64,000 nt of DNA from Lutjanus erythropterus (GCA_020091685.1 CM034597.1:29314388-29378387), one strand, 5' to 3'. Positions 48,476 to 60,389 are shown, counted from the first letter of the stretch. Notes: a model not told the origin generated them from the sequence alone. Made by a program: numbers and translations.

Positions 48476-49241
48476 CGCCCTTTAATTACTGTGTAGCCCT
48501 TTAATTTAGCAGACAACACACACCGCACCCTAACATAACATATAAATATATTTTCCTTCTTACCTTAAGCTCCATCCTGTGTCTTTGTTGATCACATTTT
48601 TTTAAATGATAGAAAAAAAACTTGACATTGAGTTCTTTACTATAACTACAGTGTTGGTGAACTGTTTTTTTCCCATGGTTACACCCAGTCTACCCGTTTC
48701 CACTCATATTCTATATTTTAAGTCACTCTGAGTAAGCACAGCTGCTAAATACTAAAATAAGTGTTTAGTAGCCTATCAGAGAGCTCCACTTCAGGCAGCA
48801 CTGTATGTGAAGAGAGAAGGAGCATGCTGAGAGTCTCTTTGCTTATCCCTCTCAGCAACTGGTTAGTATGGTGCTTGAATATTAATGCAGTCTGGTCCTA
48901 AAAGCTGGCTTTGACTGTGACCCAGCCATACTGTGTCTCTCTCACACACACACACACATACACATATACACACAGACCCTTCATCCTTTCCTAGGATGTG
49001 AAGATCTTCTTTCCTGAGGGACTGCTAGATGAGGAGGGCTGAGGTGTTGATTACTGCAGTGCTCAACAGTCAAGTGTGTGTGTGTCTGCAAGTGTGTGTG
49101 TGTGTGTATGTGTGGAGAAAGGCAGCAGGTTAAAGAGAGGGGTAGCCAGCCAGCACCTACTCTAGACTCCTTCTCAACAGCTGGAGACATCGAGTGTAAA
49201 ATTGCAGTCTTTCAAACACACTCCATCAGAAACCCATGAGG

Positions 49242-49242
<1 letters not shown>

Positions 49243-49290
<48 letters not shown>
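49243..49290. repeat. (CA)24 microsatellite
   Basis: Forty-eight uninterrupted bases. Shorter CA/TG runs lie near 48942-48957 and 49075-49112. Confidence 0.97.
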
Positions 49291-49293
<3 letters not shown>

Positions 49294-49514
49294 GAGTGGT
49301 GTAGAAGCTACTTATAGTTATACAAGCTCGTTGGTTCTTCATATCAAATGTTGTACTACACTAAGATTTAGCCTGATAGAAGATCAGTTTTGTTAAGACC
49401 TTGGTAGAAATATGTTTTTTTTTTTTAAATGATGACACCGCATCTTTAACACAAAATGAGTTTGTAAAATAATACCACTGAGTCAAATGTCAAGTTCAAT
49501 GTAAATGTTTAAAA

Positions 49515-50180
49515 TTAAAGGTGCCGTGTAACATTCATTGTCATTAGAAATCACAGTAGAGCATCATTATCTCAGACCAAAACAAAGCATGCTTCATTTA
49601 CTCAACAAAGTTAGGAAAAATCTGAGCACATACTGTCCACAAAACTCAGGTCAAACTGTACAAGTAGTTGTTTGTTGGCATCTAGTGGGGCTAAATGTCG
49701 TATGTTACACATTTAAAGGTCCAGTGTGTAAGATTTATGAGGATTTATTGGCAGAATATGGCAGAAGTAGAATATATTGTTCATAAGTATGTTTTCATTA
49801 GCGTATTATCACCTGAAAATAAGAAAAGCTGTGTTTTCATTACTTTAGAATAAATCGCTCTTCCATGGAGTCTGCGATGTTCCGTCACCATACCAAACAC
49901 TGGCTCTAGACGTGGCCTTTCAAGTTAAGCTGAAGTTTCTTGGCTCGGCCTCTTGTAGGTTCTCCTACACTCATCAAAGTGGAGAGTGCAATAATGTGTT
50001 GGCAATCTATATACTTACCTCTAGATGCCATGAAATCCCACAGACAAATTCTTTGGTTGGTCTTTTTTGGGGTACTGCAGAGGAAAACTACAGAAAAAGG
50101 ACATAGTTCATCCTCTGTTTCATTTCTCGTTTGGCGAGCAGTACAGCTCAGGTGGAGGGATTCTGCCCTGTCCACTGACT
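49515..50180. repeat. two adjoining fish interspersed repeats
   Basis: The first starts TTAAAGGTGCCGTGTAACAT at 49515. It ends near 49712, where TTAAAGGTCCAGTGTGTAAG starts the second. The second has GTATGTTTTCATTAGCGTAT and ACCAAACACTGGCTCTAGAC inside; this is one of the most frequent percomorph repeats. Its right end is unclear. Frames at 49538-49786 and 49906-50215 fall in these repeats and are not genes. Confidence 0.65.
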
Positions 50181-50184
50181 TAGA

Positions 50185-50270
50185 ATCAGCATCAGAATCA
50201 GCTATACTTAATTGATCCTGGGAGGAAATTGGTCATGGAGAAATTATAAGATAATAAAAAATAATATGTA
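50185..50270. repeat. ATCAGAATCAG-type fish repeat fragment
   Basis: AGCATCAGAATCAGCTATAC then TTAATTGATCCTGGGAGGAA follows the common teleost pattern AATCAGAATCAG...TTTATTGATCCC. Confidence 0.5.
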
Positions 50271-50539
50271 AAAATATGAACATTCTACTAGAAATACAAC
50301 AGAGTCATTATAGCAGCATATTCAATAAGAACTATGTAAAAATGTGCCTTATTCTGCAATATATAACAGCAACATATATAGAAGAAATAGAAAAAGAAAC
50401 AGAAAATATCGAAATAAAAAATGTAAGAATTTTGTACAAAATGTGCATCATGCTTTATACGGTGTAAATGACAATGTTGTATGTCTTACACATGTATTAT
50501 ACAGATGAATTATTGCAGTGTATTGCACTGAGCATACAT

Positions 50540-50985
50540 CAAGATGGTTGGTGGAGATAACGTCCTACTTAAAACTAGAGAAAATCAGATACTCACTTCA
50601 ATATTCAAAAGGGAAATTCATGGAAGCATGGGACCCTTTTTTAAAATATATTCCAGATGCTGTAAATGTTTGATTATTAAGCACAGCCTAACTACATTAT
50701 ATATATTCACTAATTCACCACAAGTCATTGATGTGGCAGGTTGATATTATTATATATAGCTCACTAGCACAGAGCAGGGAGGGATTGTTTTACTGTTGGT
50801 ATATATACAGTAAATATATATATATTGTTGTGTTGTTGTCCTTTGATGCTTTGTTTATATGTTAGCATTGGTGCCAGCTGCTTATGTTCTCAAACTCCTC
50901 TCATTTCTCTTTAATACCAAACAACACTGCACTTTTGTTATACCCTGCAAAATCTCAATAAAGACATTTTGATTTAAAAAATACA
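50540..50985 (+). mobile_element. 3' end of an L1-like LINE, sense orientation
   Basis: The frame at 50544-50744 contains ENQILTSIFKREIHGSMGPF, which resembles the C-terminal FxxxWxPF pattern of fish L1-type ORF2. An AT-rich 3' UTR follows, then AATAAA at 50957-50962 and a short A-rich tail (about 50975-50983). It is 5'-truncated. The tail lies about 300 nt before the 40-nt agbl4 exon, on the same strand as the gene. Confidence 0.6.
50957..50962 (+). terminator. AATAAA poly(A) signal of the L1-like tail
   Basis: The hexamer AATAAA precedes GACATTTTGATTTAAAAAAT. It belongs to the LINE 3' end, but being sense to agbl4 it could in principle cause early cleavage of the pre-mRNA. Whether it is used is unknown. 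Confidence 0.45.
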
Positions 50986-51280
50986 AACGTTGACAAGTTG
51001 AATGTAAATTTTTTAACATGAAGTGTCAGGAGTTGTCACGGTGTTTACAGCTGTCAGCCAGCAGTCATACAGTGCAGTTATAGCACAGTGCATCTTAAAA
51101 AGGCACTAGAAAAAAATAGAAATATTGTTCACGTGAAATAATCTGAACTACTATCAAGAAATCAAATCCGGTTTACGTGAGATTGATTAGTAGAATTTCT
51201 GCAAGACTGTGAGATAATTATAGATAATTACTGATAATTTTGTGATATTTGTTTGACTTTGTTTTCTATTTTTCTTCCAG

Positions 51281-51320
51281 CAACAACGCCGTCTGGATCT
51301 GTTAACCATCACCAACTCCG
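51281..51320 (+). CDS. agbl4: agbl4 internal coding exon, 40 nt
   Basis: This short exon encodes QQRRLDLLTITNS plus the first base (G) of the next codon. It continues directly from REQLGLSV of the previous exon, and vertebrate AGBL4 has SVQQRKLDLLTIT at the same place. The acceptor is preceded by a strong pyrimidine tract (GTTTTCTATTTTTCTTCCAG, 51261-51280). The donor is CCG|GTAAGT at 51321-51326, close to consensus. It enters in phase 0 and leaves in phase 1. The next exon should begin the carboxypeptidase core, with the HxxE zinc motif (family GRVHPGE), and it is not in this window. The exon is too short to be found by ORF length; I recognised it by splice sites and family sequence. Because 40 is not a multiple of three, skipping it would shift the frame before the catalytic domain. 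Confidence 0.93.
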
Positions 51321-51531
51321 GTAAGTCCCTGACATCTTATGACTTTTGCCCACAGGCCACCTCTCTACTTCAGCTTCACTCCAGCGCTGATATGATGCTC
51401 CATGTTCCATGTTTTTAATTTGACGTGATCTTGATTTGGCAGAAACGTGCCAGTGAGGCACCTACTGTATTTTCCCCTAAGCCACTTCTAGATGTTAAAA
51501 GGGTTACAAGCTGTTTTCTGGATACTGCTTT

Positions 51532-51533
<2 letters not shown>

Positions 51534-51587
<54 letters not shown>
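51534..51587. repeat. (CA)27 microsatellite
   Basis: Fifty-four uninterrupted bases, about 214 nt after the 40-nt exon. It underlies His/Thr and Val/Cys frames that are not genes. CA tracts of this type can bind hnRNP L in RNA and affect exon choice. Confidence 0.97.
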
Positions 51588-51589
<2 letters not shown>

Positions 51590-52790
51590 AGTGCACAGTT
51601 GGGTAGTTGGACAAGTGCAGATAACATGGTGCTTGTGCTGTGGAGCACCCTGGAGCAGAAGCACTGCTGGTTTGATGGCTGCTGGTCAGTTACTTGAGCA
51701 GCTCTATGTGTGTTCAGGGATGCCGTCTTAGGATGTGATGTATTAAATGTCAAAGAACTATTGCCTTGAAGCTTTTTTTTTTTTTAACGGGATAATACGC
51801 AACTCATGAATTTCAGTTGTAGGCACACAAGTCATTTGGACAAACATTAGCCCCCGAGTGTATGCTCCCTCTACTTTATCTGTTTGTGTGTGTTGTAAGG
51901 GAAGGTTTTATAGAGCATATGGGAAACTTTGTGCTCGTTTTGGGTTTGTTAGGAGATTAGACAGGTCAGATAACTCAAACTGTAACAGTCTAGACTGTCA
52001 TAATACTTTTATTAAAGCTGTTAAGTTAGAATAATCCAACTTCTGCTTATGTGATGGATTACATTTGGGCTAATGTCAAATCCTACTGTGAGATTTGTTG
52101 TTATTTTTACACGTTAACTTTCATTGTCCCATTCTGATGGTATTTTGTAAAATCAGGCCAAAGTGAAGTAAAAACGACAATAAAAATAGATAATAATGAT
52201 AAAACAGAAAATACATGTTGCCAATAAGATGCAGTGCTGGATTAAATAAAAGGTAAGTGTTGTGAAAATTAAAATAAGTTACCGATTCAAGAAGCCTCAG
52301 AACCTTGGGCGCCAAATTACTATTTTTATATAAGTTTCTTATTATACTGTTATTATGTGCCAGCCTTTGTGCGACACCAGATCACAGTCTCTCTGTGTGT
52401 GTAGGCGTGTGTTTGCATGTACACATAATGAATAATTGTGTGACTGTATGTATATGCCTGAACTGTGTGAATGTCTCAAAGTGTGAGTCATTAGAGTGCG
52501 TGTTGTTTGTTTGTATGTGCATAAAAGTATCTAAATGGGATGTAATGTAGCCTCTAAAGTGCATGTTAACACATTTTACTTGGTATGTGTTTACAAGATG
52601 CTTTCACATCTTAATGTTATGAAACACTCCCATATGTTACAAGACCATAAACACAGCTGAAATACTTTGTACTCATACAGGCACACAGTCCACCAAGACT
52701 CATGTATTTTCTCTACCTTCATATACTGTATATATATGCACTTTTATAATATAATATAATATTCAGAACTGAAACTGTAAGTAAGTAAGA
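51588..52790. other. unassigned intronic sequence
   Basis: AT-rich sequence with TG-rich text near 52390-52540. No exon matching the next AGBL4 segment and no recognisable repeat ends. Confidence 0.4.
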
Positions 52791-53000
52791 AAGAAAAACC
52801 TGCAACAGTTTTGACAATTGATTAACTGTTTTGGCATTTTTAATGCAAAAATGGCAACGATTCCTCATCAGGAATTGTTGCTTGTCTTCATTATAAATGA
52901 TAAATAGATGAAATATTCCTGTTTTGGGATGTTGGTTGATGACACTGCAGTTTCAGGACGTCACTTTGGGATCTGGGAAATTGGCATTTTCAGTGCTGTA
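52790..53000. repeat. fragment of the GCTGCAACTAA-type hAT-like fish repeat
   Basis: TTTGACAATTGATTAACTG, AATATTCCTGTTTTGGGATG and GGATCTGGGAAATTGGCATT, in this order, match interior parts of the same family as 25683-25800. The ends are missing. Confidence 0.45.
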
Positions 53001-53930
53001 ATATTATTATAAATACACTGCAGTAGATATAAACGGCACCTAAATGGTCACATACACCACTGAACCATGTAGATACAGTGTACAGCCCTACATTACATAT
53101 TGAAAACAATATCAAAATGTTATAAACATTACAGAAATTCTTTGTTGTGCACAACTGAGATGTTGTTGTGTATAATCCCTCTTACGTGACACACTGTTGA
53201 AAGACTCGAGCACTACTGAAACAGGTTTTAATAAGTAACATGAATAGACTATTGTATCACTGCACTGTTTGTAGTGTGGTTTCCTTTTATTTTCAGTATG
53301 CATGAGAGGCGAAATATGTTCACAGTTTGTGCATAGTAGTTTGAATAACATCCAGTATGCACCTCAGACTCCTAACATTTAACAGTCGGATACACATATG
53401 GTGCTCCAAGTTTGACTGGATGTGGAAACATGTCACAAAGTAGTTGCACTGTTAGAAATCTATGCCTGTCTCTTATTGAAAAGAGGCAGCTGTGAGAACG
53501 AGGAATCCACTGAGATGGAAAGCAAGGAGAAACTCGAAAAAACGGGGGAGGAGAAACAGATGGGGACGGCAAGGAGGATACAGAGACCCATATGTCTAAA
53601 GTATCTGGATGATCTAATATGCTTTGATTAGAATAATGCATATGTGAGGCTCACGGAGACCGGGTTAATTTAGCAGGTTTACGTTGCAGCTGTTCTTCAG
53701 GCCCTGGGCAGAGGCAGGAGTCGCCCCCAAGCCTTCACAGTTTTAATAGAGAGAGAGCTAGTGAGAGAGTGTGAGAAAGACTTTAGTGTGACACCTTTTA
53801 TGGTCAAGTGAGGAAGACAAAGAAAGTAAAGTTGAGTTTTATTTATATACACGGCCAAATCATGACAGAAGTTACCTCGAGACACTTTTCATACAGAACA
53901 GGTCTAGACCGTATTGTTGATTAGGGGCGG
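53001..53930. other. unassigned intronic sequence
   Basis: Contains purine-rich DNA at 53490-53590 and GAGAGAGC runs near 53748-53770. Frames of 62-89 codons on both strands lack recognisable features. Confidence 0.4.
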
Positions 53931-54060
53931 CGTGATTCTCCAAATACATGGTTTCATTTGACTTTTGATTTTAAGGTCACAATTTGATTTTTCTATTTAA
54001 ACATATTTTTAGCACTGATGGCTGTAGAAGAAACAACAACAACAAAAAAAATACTATCGC
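53930..54060. repeat. possible hAT-like repeat end
   Basis: GGGGCGGCGTGATTCTCCAA followed by ATTTGACTTTTGATTTTAAG resembles a fish repeat starting with GATTCTCC and GATTTTAAGGTCAC. Only one end is visible. Confidence 0.3.
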
Positions 54061-54419
54061 TAATTAAAACTGCCTCATACTGTATCACAGATCAACACAA
54101 AACGATACAAAGGAAAAGCAAAACTATTTTAAGTGATTGATAATGATTCACCTCAGCTTTTCCCAGTGGTTCACTGTTTGCAGAAAACATCCTTTCACTG
54201 TTTTCACTATTTGTCGTGAAACTTTTTGTCTTACCATCAGTCTGCATGCATTTCCCTATTTGTTTATTTATGTTTGCAGTTTAAACTAAATATATGTTAT
54301 GAACACGTATGTCAAACTTTGTTCTTTGCAGCTTGTCCTCACCATAAAATCAATCAATTAATCCTATCACTGCTGGTACTCTCTGCCAGTGTGTTGCTTC
54401 TTTGGTAAACCCAAAACTG

Positions 54420-54970
54420 GTTTTCCACGACTGGTTTGGTTTTTTTTTTTCTTTCCTCTAAATCTCAGTCAGATTAGTTTGGGCACACAAGTGAATTCTG
54501 GTTCTTTATGTCTTTCCACAGATTTTCAGCAGGATTATTTCCAGGCTGAAGCCTCAGTGAAAGTCTGCTGAAGTCACTCGAGTGTTGTCTGTAACTGTTT
54601 GGTTTACGGTTGTCTTGGTGACAGGTTTATTTTCAGACCAATCAAAGTTCATTTTGAGGTTTTCTTCAAGGACATCATCCCTCAGTCCTGACATGTCTCT
54701 GATCATTATCACTGCAGCATCATGTTTCCATCACCATGTTTCATGTTTAAGGCATTTGAAGGTAGTTTGTTTACCTGGTTTTGTTCTCATTAGAGCAGAG
54801 GCTATTTTTCCTAATGCTTTGAGTTTGGTAAACTCCAGGTGGGCTGTCAGATGTGTTTTCCTGAGAACTGACTCTCGTCTAGCCATTCTCATAAAAAGAT
54901 GTGATCAGCGGTGTGCTGCGGAGATGTCTCCCATCTCCCATCTCTTTAGAGACAATCTGAACCTCTTTTA
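54420..54970. repeat. vertebrate interspersed repeat (class unresolved)
   Basis: The order TCCACAGATTTTCAGCAGGA, GGTAAACTCCAGGTGGGCTG, GAGAACTGACTCTCGTCTAG, GTGTGCTGCGGAGATG and CATCTCTTTAGAGACAATCT is that of a repeat common in fish. A 129-codon + frame (54582-54971) runs through it but represents repeat sequence, not a gene that I can name. Confidence 0.55.
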
Positions 54971-54984
54971 GACCGGTCAGTTCT

Positions 54985-55693
54985 GGGAAAAGACTTGGTG
55001 GTTCAAAACAGTGACCATTTCTATTTCTGGGATCTGTTGACATCCGCCTTTTTCACTTATTTGGTTTGCTATAGCTCACCAGGATTTAAGGAGATATTTA
55101 CAGCACTCTCCGTCACTCACAAATCAACGCTTCATACCTGAATACAATTCTTGTTGGCATTGCTAATTCATTCTGAAACTTAAACTGGAAACTACTTGGG
55201 AAACATCGGTAAACATCGGTAATCCATCAAAATTAAGTTCTGAAAACACTTTTTAGATACATCATTAAAGTTCATCATAATGTAAGTCCAGACTCTTTCT
55301 TTTCCACCACTTCTGCTGTTCTTCTTTTGTTGCGCTGTAATAAGTAAACAGTCCCAGGAAGTCAATTTCCTTTCCACATACCCCTACTTACAGGTCTGTG
55401 TAGGGCCTCGTTATAGTGTATAAGTTGATAGGAAAAACAATAAAATTTATATTAAACCTTATACAACAAAAACGGAGGAGTGAGGGGATCTGAATGCTTT
55501 GCAAAACCGCTGAACCCACTGAAATCTAATTTAAAATACGTTTGGTCCTTCCTGTGTATATTTTTATTTCAGTATTAGCCTGCTGCGTAGCCATGTTCAT
55601 GCATGTAAATACGTCATCCATGATTAGCTACGAGCTAAACTGTGATGGATGATGTGATGGTAAGCAGAGGTAAAATGGAGAGACTGAAAGTTA

Positions 55694-55732
<39 letters not shown>

Positions 55733-56640
55733 CTATGTGGAAGAGTTTAAGTGCCAGCTCTAGTACTCCTCCTTTATGGCTGTGGCTGACAACAGTCAAC
55801 AATAAATAATCTTCTTATTAGGAATAAATCTGCCTCCTGCGTGAACTGTCCGTAGCTGAATGTTGTAGGCCTGCGCTACTGCATTTAATGTCAGTCATAA
55901 TGATGGTACTTAGAGAGCCTAATATTTTCTGAGGGGGTATGTGGTGTAAAAAGTTTGAGAAACACTGCATTAGAATATTAAAAACTCCTTCAATATGAGC
56001 CCAGCTTTGGCCAAACTTCAGCACTCCAAGTGAAGTAAAATGGCAAAACAAGCTGATAACTAACAAGCGACTACAAAGTTTTTTGTCTCTGACTTCCCAT
56101 TGAATTAATATTATTTTAACTTTGTATGTCCCTCTCCAGGTGAGCTTCCCACCCTCCTTCAGGGTTTAGTCCACGTTCATGGAGGAGCCCTAGATAGGAA
56201 GATCTGGGCCCTAGACTGAAAAAGCTTTCAATTATTCTCACTGAAAGGCCTCCTCCTCTGACCAGTGTAGAGCTCAGTGTGCTGTGTAAATTATTGCAGG
56301 TCATTATTCAGGCTGTTGTTATGTGTGGCCTTGAAGGGAAGTCTATTATATTCTTAACTTGGCAGACATATTTTATCCTGCCCTGCTGCTTATTACTATT
56401 CACAGTAGGTGAGCGGACATGCACACACACACACTGAACACGGTGAAGGTTATTATGATGGCTGTATGAAGAGCAGGTGAGGCTTTCAGATGAATGACTC
56501 TGATAGGAAAACACAGGCAGGACACCCTCTCCTTTCTCCCCGCAGATTAAAGGAGTTTCCGCTCCTTCGCTCCCTTTCTCCTTGTCATCCTCTCACATCC
56601 TGTCGGCACTCCTTCCTCTGCTCGTTTCACTTAGCGTCTC
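54985..56640. other. unassigned intronic sequence
   Basis: Apart from the TG microsatellite at 55695-55730 (listed separately), no repeat end or exon is recognised. Frames are short and unremarkable. Confidence 0.4.
55695..55730. repeat. (TG)18 microsatellite
   Basis: Thirty-six uninterrupted bases. Confidence 0.96.
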
Positions 56641-57090
56641 TCACTATGTAGAAATAAGGGTTCCAAAAGGGTTCTTCCTGAAGAGCTGAGGTTCTACCAA
56701 GATCCATTTCCTTCTGAACAATCCCTTCTTGAAGAAAGGGTTTGTCAAGGGTTCTTTGAACCTCAGTAGAACCCCCTGGCTGGGTTCTAGATAAATATTG
56801 GAACATAAAACGGTTCTCTGTATAACACACTGAGTGTGTTCTCAGTAAAGCCCTTTAGCGTGTTCTAGATAAGACCATTACACCATAGTAGGGTTCTTTG
56901 TAGAACGTCTCATCAGAGGTTTCACAAATGGTTCTAGGTATAAGCCTTTATGTTGAGTTTTAGGTAGAGCTTTCTGAAAGGGTTCCAAGTGGAACCTTTA
57001 CAGAAGGCTCCAAAAACAGGAACCAAAAAGGGTGGACAAGCCAAAGAACCCTATGTGGTTCTACTTAGCACTTTTATTTCTAAGAGTGTA
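56641..57090. mobile_element. MITE-like element built of GGTTCT/AGAACC motifs
   Basis: The left end CACTATGTAGAAATAAGGGT and right end GCACTTTTATTTCTAAGAGTG are related inverted repeats (the reverse complement of the right end is CACTCTTAGAAATAAAAGTGC). In between, GGTTCT, AGAACC and GGAACC motifs recur about every 20-40 nt. This is a familiar teleost non-autonomous element. No target duplication could be settled. Confidence 0.68.
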
Positions 57091-57555
57091 TCCTCTGTTG
57101 TATATTAGGGATCTTATTTCCTCATGTTGCCTTTGTCCTCTTGTTTCTGCCCTCCTTGTGTTCTATTGTTCCCTTCTTCTCCATCCATCATCCACATCTC
57201 TACGTCTTGTCTTCATAGCGTGGACGGCAGAAGGAATCACAGGGTGGGAACAAACTAATGGGCTCAAGTGGCTTCATAACGCGCTGTGTGTGAGAGAGAA
57301 AGAGATTTGATAAGGATTCTGCCCCTGCTGCTCTGTTGGCCTCCGTCTCTAATGGCGTTCATTAGCTGCTCTGAAGAATGACTCACACTTACACATGTAT
57401 TCACACACATGTAGTTGAGGCTATATATACTTTACATTCAGTCTAACTCTGACACACACACAGTGGAGACAATACAACAAAAAACACACAGTATCTCTTT
57501 ACTCTCTCTGTTTTCACAAACACATGCACACACACTCACTCCCACACACAGACCC
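57091..57555. other. unassigned intronic sequence with CA runs
   Basis: Short imperfect CA tracts run from about 57450 to 57550. No exon is recognised. Confidence 0.4.
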
Positions 57556-57559
57556 ACTC

Positions 57560-57690
57560 AAACCTCACTCGGCCCTCTTTAATTGGACACTTGAGCAGCG
57601 CACGGCTGCATCTGGCTCCTGTTGAACACAGCCTGACATTTCAGACTGCTGACCTTTCCAGACCCGCCACAACTAAATAATGATTAGTCC
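57560..57690. other. candidate conserved non-coding element
   Basis: CTCTTTAATTGGACACTTGA, GAGCAGCGCACGGCTGCATC and CAACTAAATAATGATTAGTC are embedded in complex unique sequence between CA tracts. Regulatory function is inference only. Confidence 0.3.
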
Positions 57691-58067
57691 TGGCAACTGT
57701 TCCACCACAGCAGCAGCCAGGTACGCACACACGCACATGAGCATGTACAGATACCCCACACACACACACACACTCTCACACACACAGGTGCAAACAGAGC
57801 AACAAAAACACCTGCATTGAAGGCTTTGTCTTTTCACAGTGAGAAAATGGGGTGCAGACATTGATTCGAGAGGCCATTGTCATTCTTTTAGCTTATCGAT
57901 TAGATTGTCCTTTTCCATATCTGCAGTCAGCACCCAATAATGTGTTGTTCTAAATTAACTCTGCTTGCCTCTGTTTAGTTTCTCCTTTTCCCTTTATGCG
58001 CTCTCAGCATTACAGTGGAAAAAAGGTCAATCATATTCATGAGATCTGGGCAGATTTGAGAGGATGG

Positions 58068-58068
<1 letters not shown>

Positions 58069-58114
<46 letters not shown>
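58069..58114. repeat. (TG)23 microsatellite
   Basis: Forty-six uninterrupted bases. A second run follows at about 58145-58163. Confidence 0.96.
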
Positions 58115-58116
<2 letters not shown>

Positions 58117-58169
58117 TGTGCACACACTTTTAGGTTTGCGTGGAGTGTGTGTGTGTGTGTGTGTCTAAA

Positions 58170-60385
58170 GCAATGAAGCAGCGTGGAGATAATAGGCAGT
58201 TCTCAGATCTCTCCTCTCACTTTCTTCTTTTTTCACTCTATCACTTCTCTCTTTGTATCTCCATTTCCCTGCTGTTTCTGTCAGAGCAGAATAGAAATGT
58301 TCTTCATTAGAGCTGCTCTTTCTACAGATATTCTTTGTGTTTCCTGCTTTGCTCTCTCCAGACAGTACCACTGTACATATCTCTGAGGTCAGAGGTCACA
58401 GCCGGCTGCTCACATTCCAACACTGTGTCTGAATCTTTCACTCCACATAGTTATAATGTGGACATTGAAGTATGTGAGTTTAGCATGTGAGATGCATGAG
58501 TGTATGCACAATACAGACAAAATTATTACGACTGGAGCTGATCGCCACAGCCCCTATTTTAGCCTTATTGTTTCCATGGAAACAACCTGTTCAAGGTGGA
58601 TTTTTAAGGTAAAATCTACTCACGCTGTCCATTTCAAATTTAAATGTATATTTTGAGTCCAGTGGGCTCTTCAGAGGATACTACATAGTACATAGAATGC
58701 ATGAATAAAAATAGCTTCCCACATCATTATTCTTTCCTACCAGTTTGCATCAAATTACATAGCAGACAAAACTCAAAAAGTGCACTTCTTGCAGGCATCT
58801 GTACTTGTACGACTGCCACCCACCCAAGACACCTCCTTTTAAATCCAGCGTGCCAAAGAAAACATTGTCTGTAAACATATTCCAAGCAGGAATTACATTG
58901 TCACCACAACATAACTTTGAAAAAAGTTAGTAATATACAGATGTAATTTCTATTGGACAGGGTTGCTTATACACCCAGTTCTAGTTGTGAGTGATGAAAT
59001 AAATGTAATTAATGTGAAAGAATGTGCTGGAGTCCCTCACCAGGCAGCAAAAGTGTTTCCCAGATAAACAGCCATGATTTATTAGGTTATCTTTTTAAAG
59101 TAGGTTACATCTGATAAATGAAATAATGAAATAAACATTTCTGATCTATTTTGCACTTTCACCAGTACAGTAGACATGAAAATGAGGTTTCTTACCGGGA
59201 TGGCACTAACAGTTGCTCAAATTGCCAGAAGGAGCAACAGTTAATAAAACAAACACACCATTAGGAAAATAAGGAGCCGTGGAAATTGGTTTGGCTGTTC
59301 AGAGCCAGTTATTACAGAAAGCTCAGCCATCGGCAACAGGTTTGTTGTCTGCCTACCACACTTCAGCTAAAACAAAACAAAACTAAACTAAAAACTTTGT
59401 GAAAAAAACTAATACTGAAGTAAAATTACCTTTTTTTTTTTTTTTTGCTAAAACTACAAGGAAGTACATTTTTTTTAGTTCTAATTTTGGTTTCTGTGCA
59501 GAGAGAATTAAGTTTTAGGTTCCCATGAGCTTTGCTTTCTCTCATAGGAAGTGCCAGAATTAACAGTGCCTTTTTCATTTCCATAACACATGTCAGAAAA
59601 ATGGGGATTACTTCAAACCAAATTGTCTGCAGTGTGAACGCAGGGTCAACAGAGTTTTCTCTAATTTACACAATGCACCAGCCTGGTCTTCTCTCAGCCA
59701 TTTAATAGCCTCCATTTCTTCAGATGAAAGTCTCTGGGCAGCCACCCAAACAATATAGTGATATATCATATATTTATGTCTTTGTTGTGGTGCTGCTATT
59801 GTTTTGACTATGATGTATTTTTCGTGGTCCTCTTGCAAATTGCACTCATGGAGTTCTGTCATACTGGTGTAGTAAGAGTCTCACTCCCGCCTCTGAATCC
59901 TGTGAAATGCTTGCTTCATGAAACACTGGGAGAATATTTAAGCTCTTTGTGGTGGTACCATTACTGTTTGACTTTGAAGAAAACACGTCTGTGTCAGAAC
60001 ATTAATCTTTCTTTCTTTATTCTAGCAGATAAATGAAAGTCTAACCCCTCGTGTGCCAGTTTCTTTTTTGTTCAACTGTACAGACTTTCATCAGCTGATC
60101 TTTATCTGCCAGACCAATCCCCGTTTGAATTAAGCTGAAACGTAAGAAACCTACATTCATTCATTAAGCTCTCATTTCATCCTCATTGACTGCCATATTT
60201 CTATAAACACACACACATCTTGGAGTTAAGCAACAAAGATAAAGCCAACAAAGTAGTTGCAGTTCAGTGTCTCCAGCACCTTTTAGCCATGCTGACTGTA
60301 TTTCTCTGAAATGCCAATTATGTCCTCGTCACTCCTTTTAAATATAACGAAAAGTGTTTAAACATTTTTTTTCTCCAGTTCAGAC
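58170..60385. other. unassigned intronic sequence
   Basis: AT-rich DNA with a T-run at 59432-59446. Frames up to 92 codons (59758-60036) are not recognised. No exon with AGBL4 sequence. Confidence 0.4.
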
Positions 60386-60389
60386 ATTT

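Larger units (their letters stand above)
608..51280 (+). other. agbl4: agbl4 long intron, 50,673 nt
   Basis: This is a GT-AG intron bounded by GTGAGT (608-613) and TTTTTCTTCCAG (ending 51280). It is phase 0. It is filled with decayed transposons, microsatellites and unique sequence, annotated separately. No other AGBL4 exon should lie inside, because the peptides on either side are adjacent in the family (SV then QQRR). I saw no spliced or single-exon gene nested on either strand. Very long introns are typical of this gene; the human gene spans more than a megabase. Confidence 0.9.
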
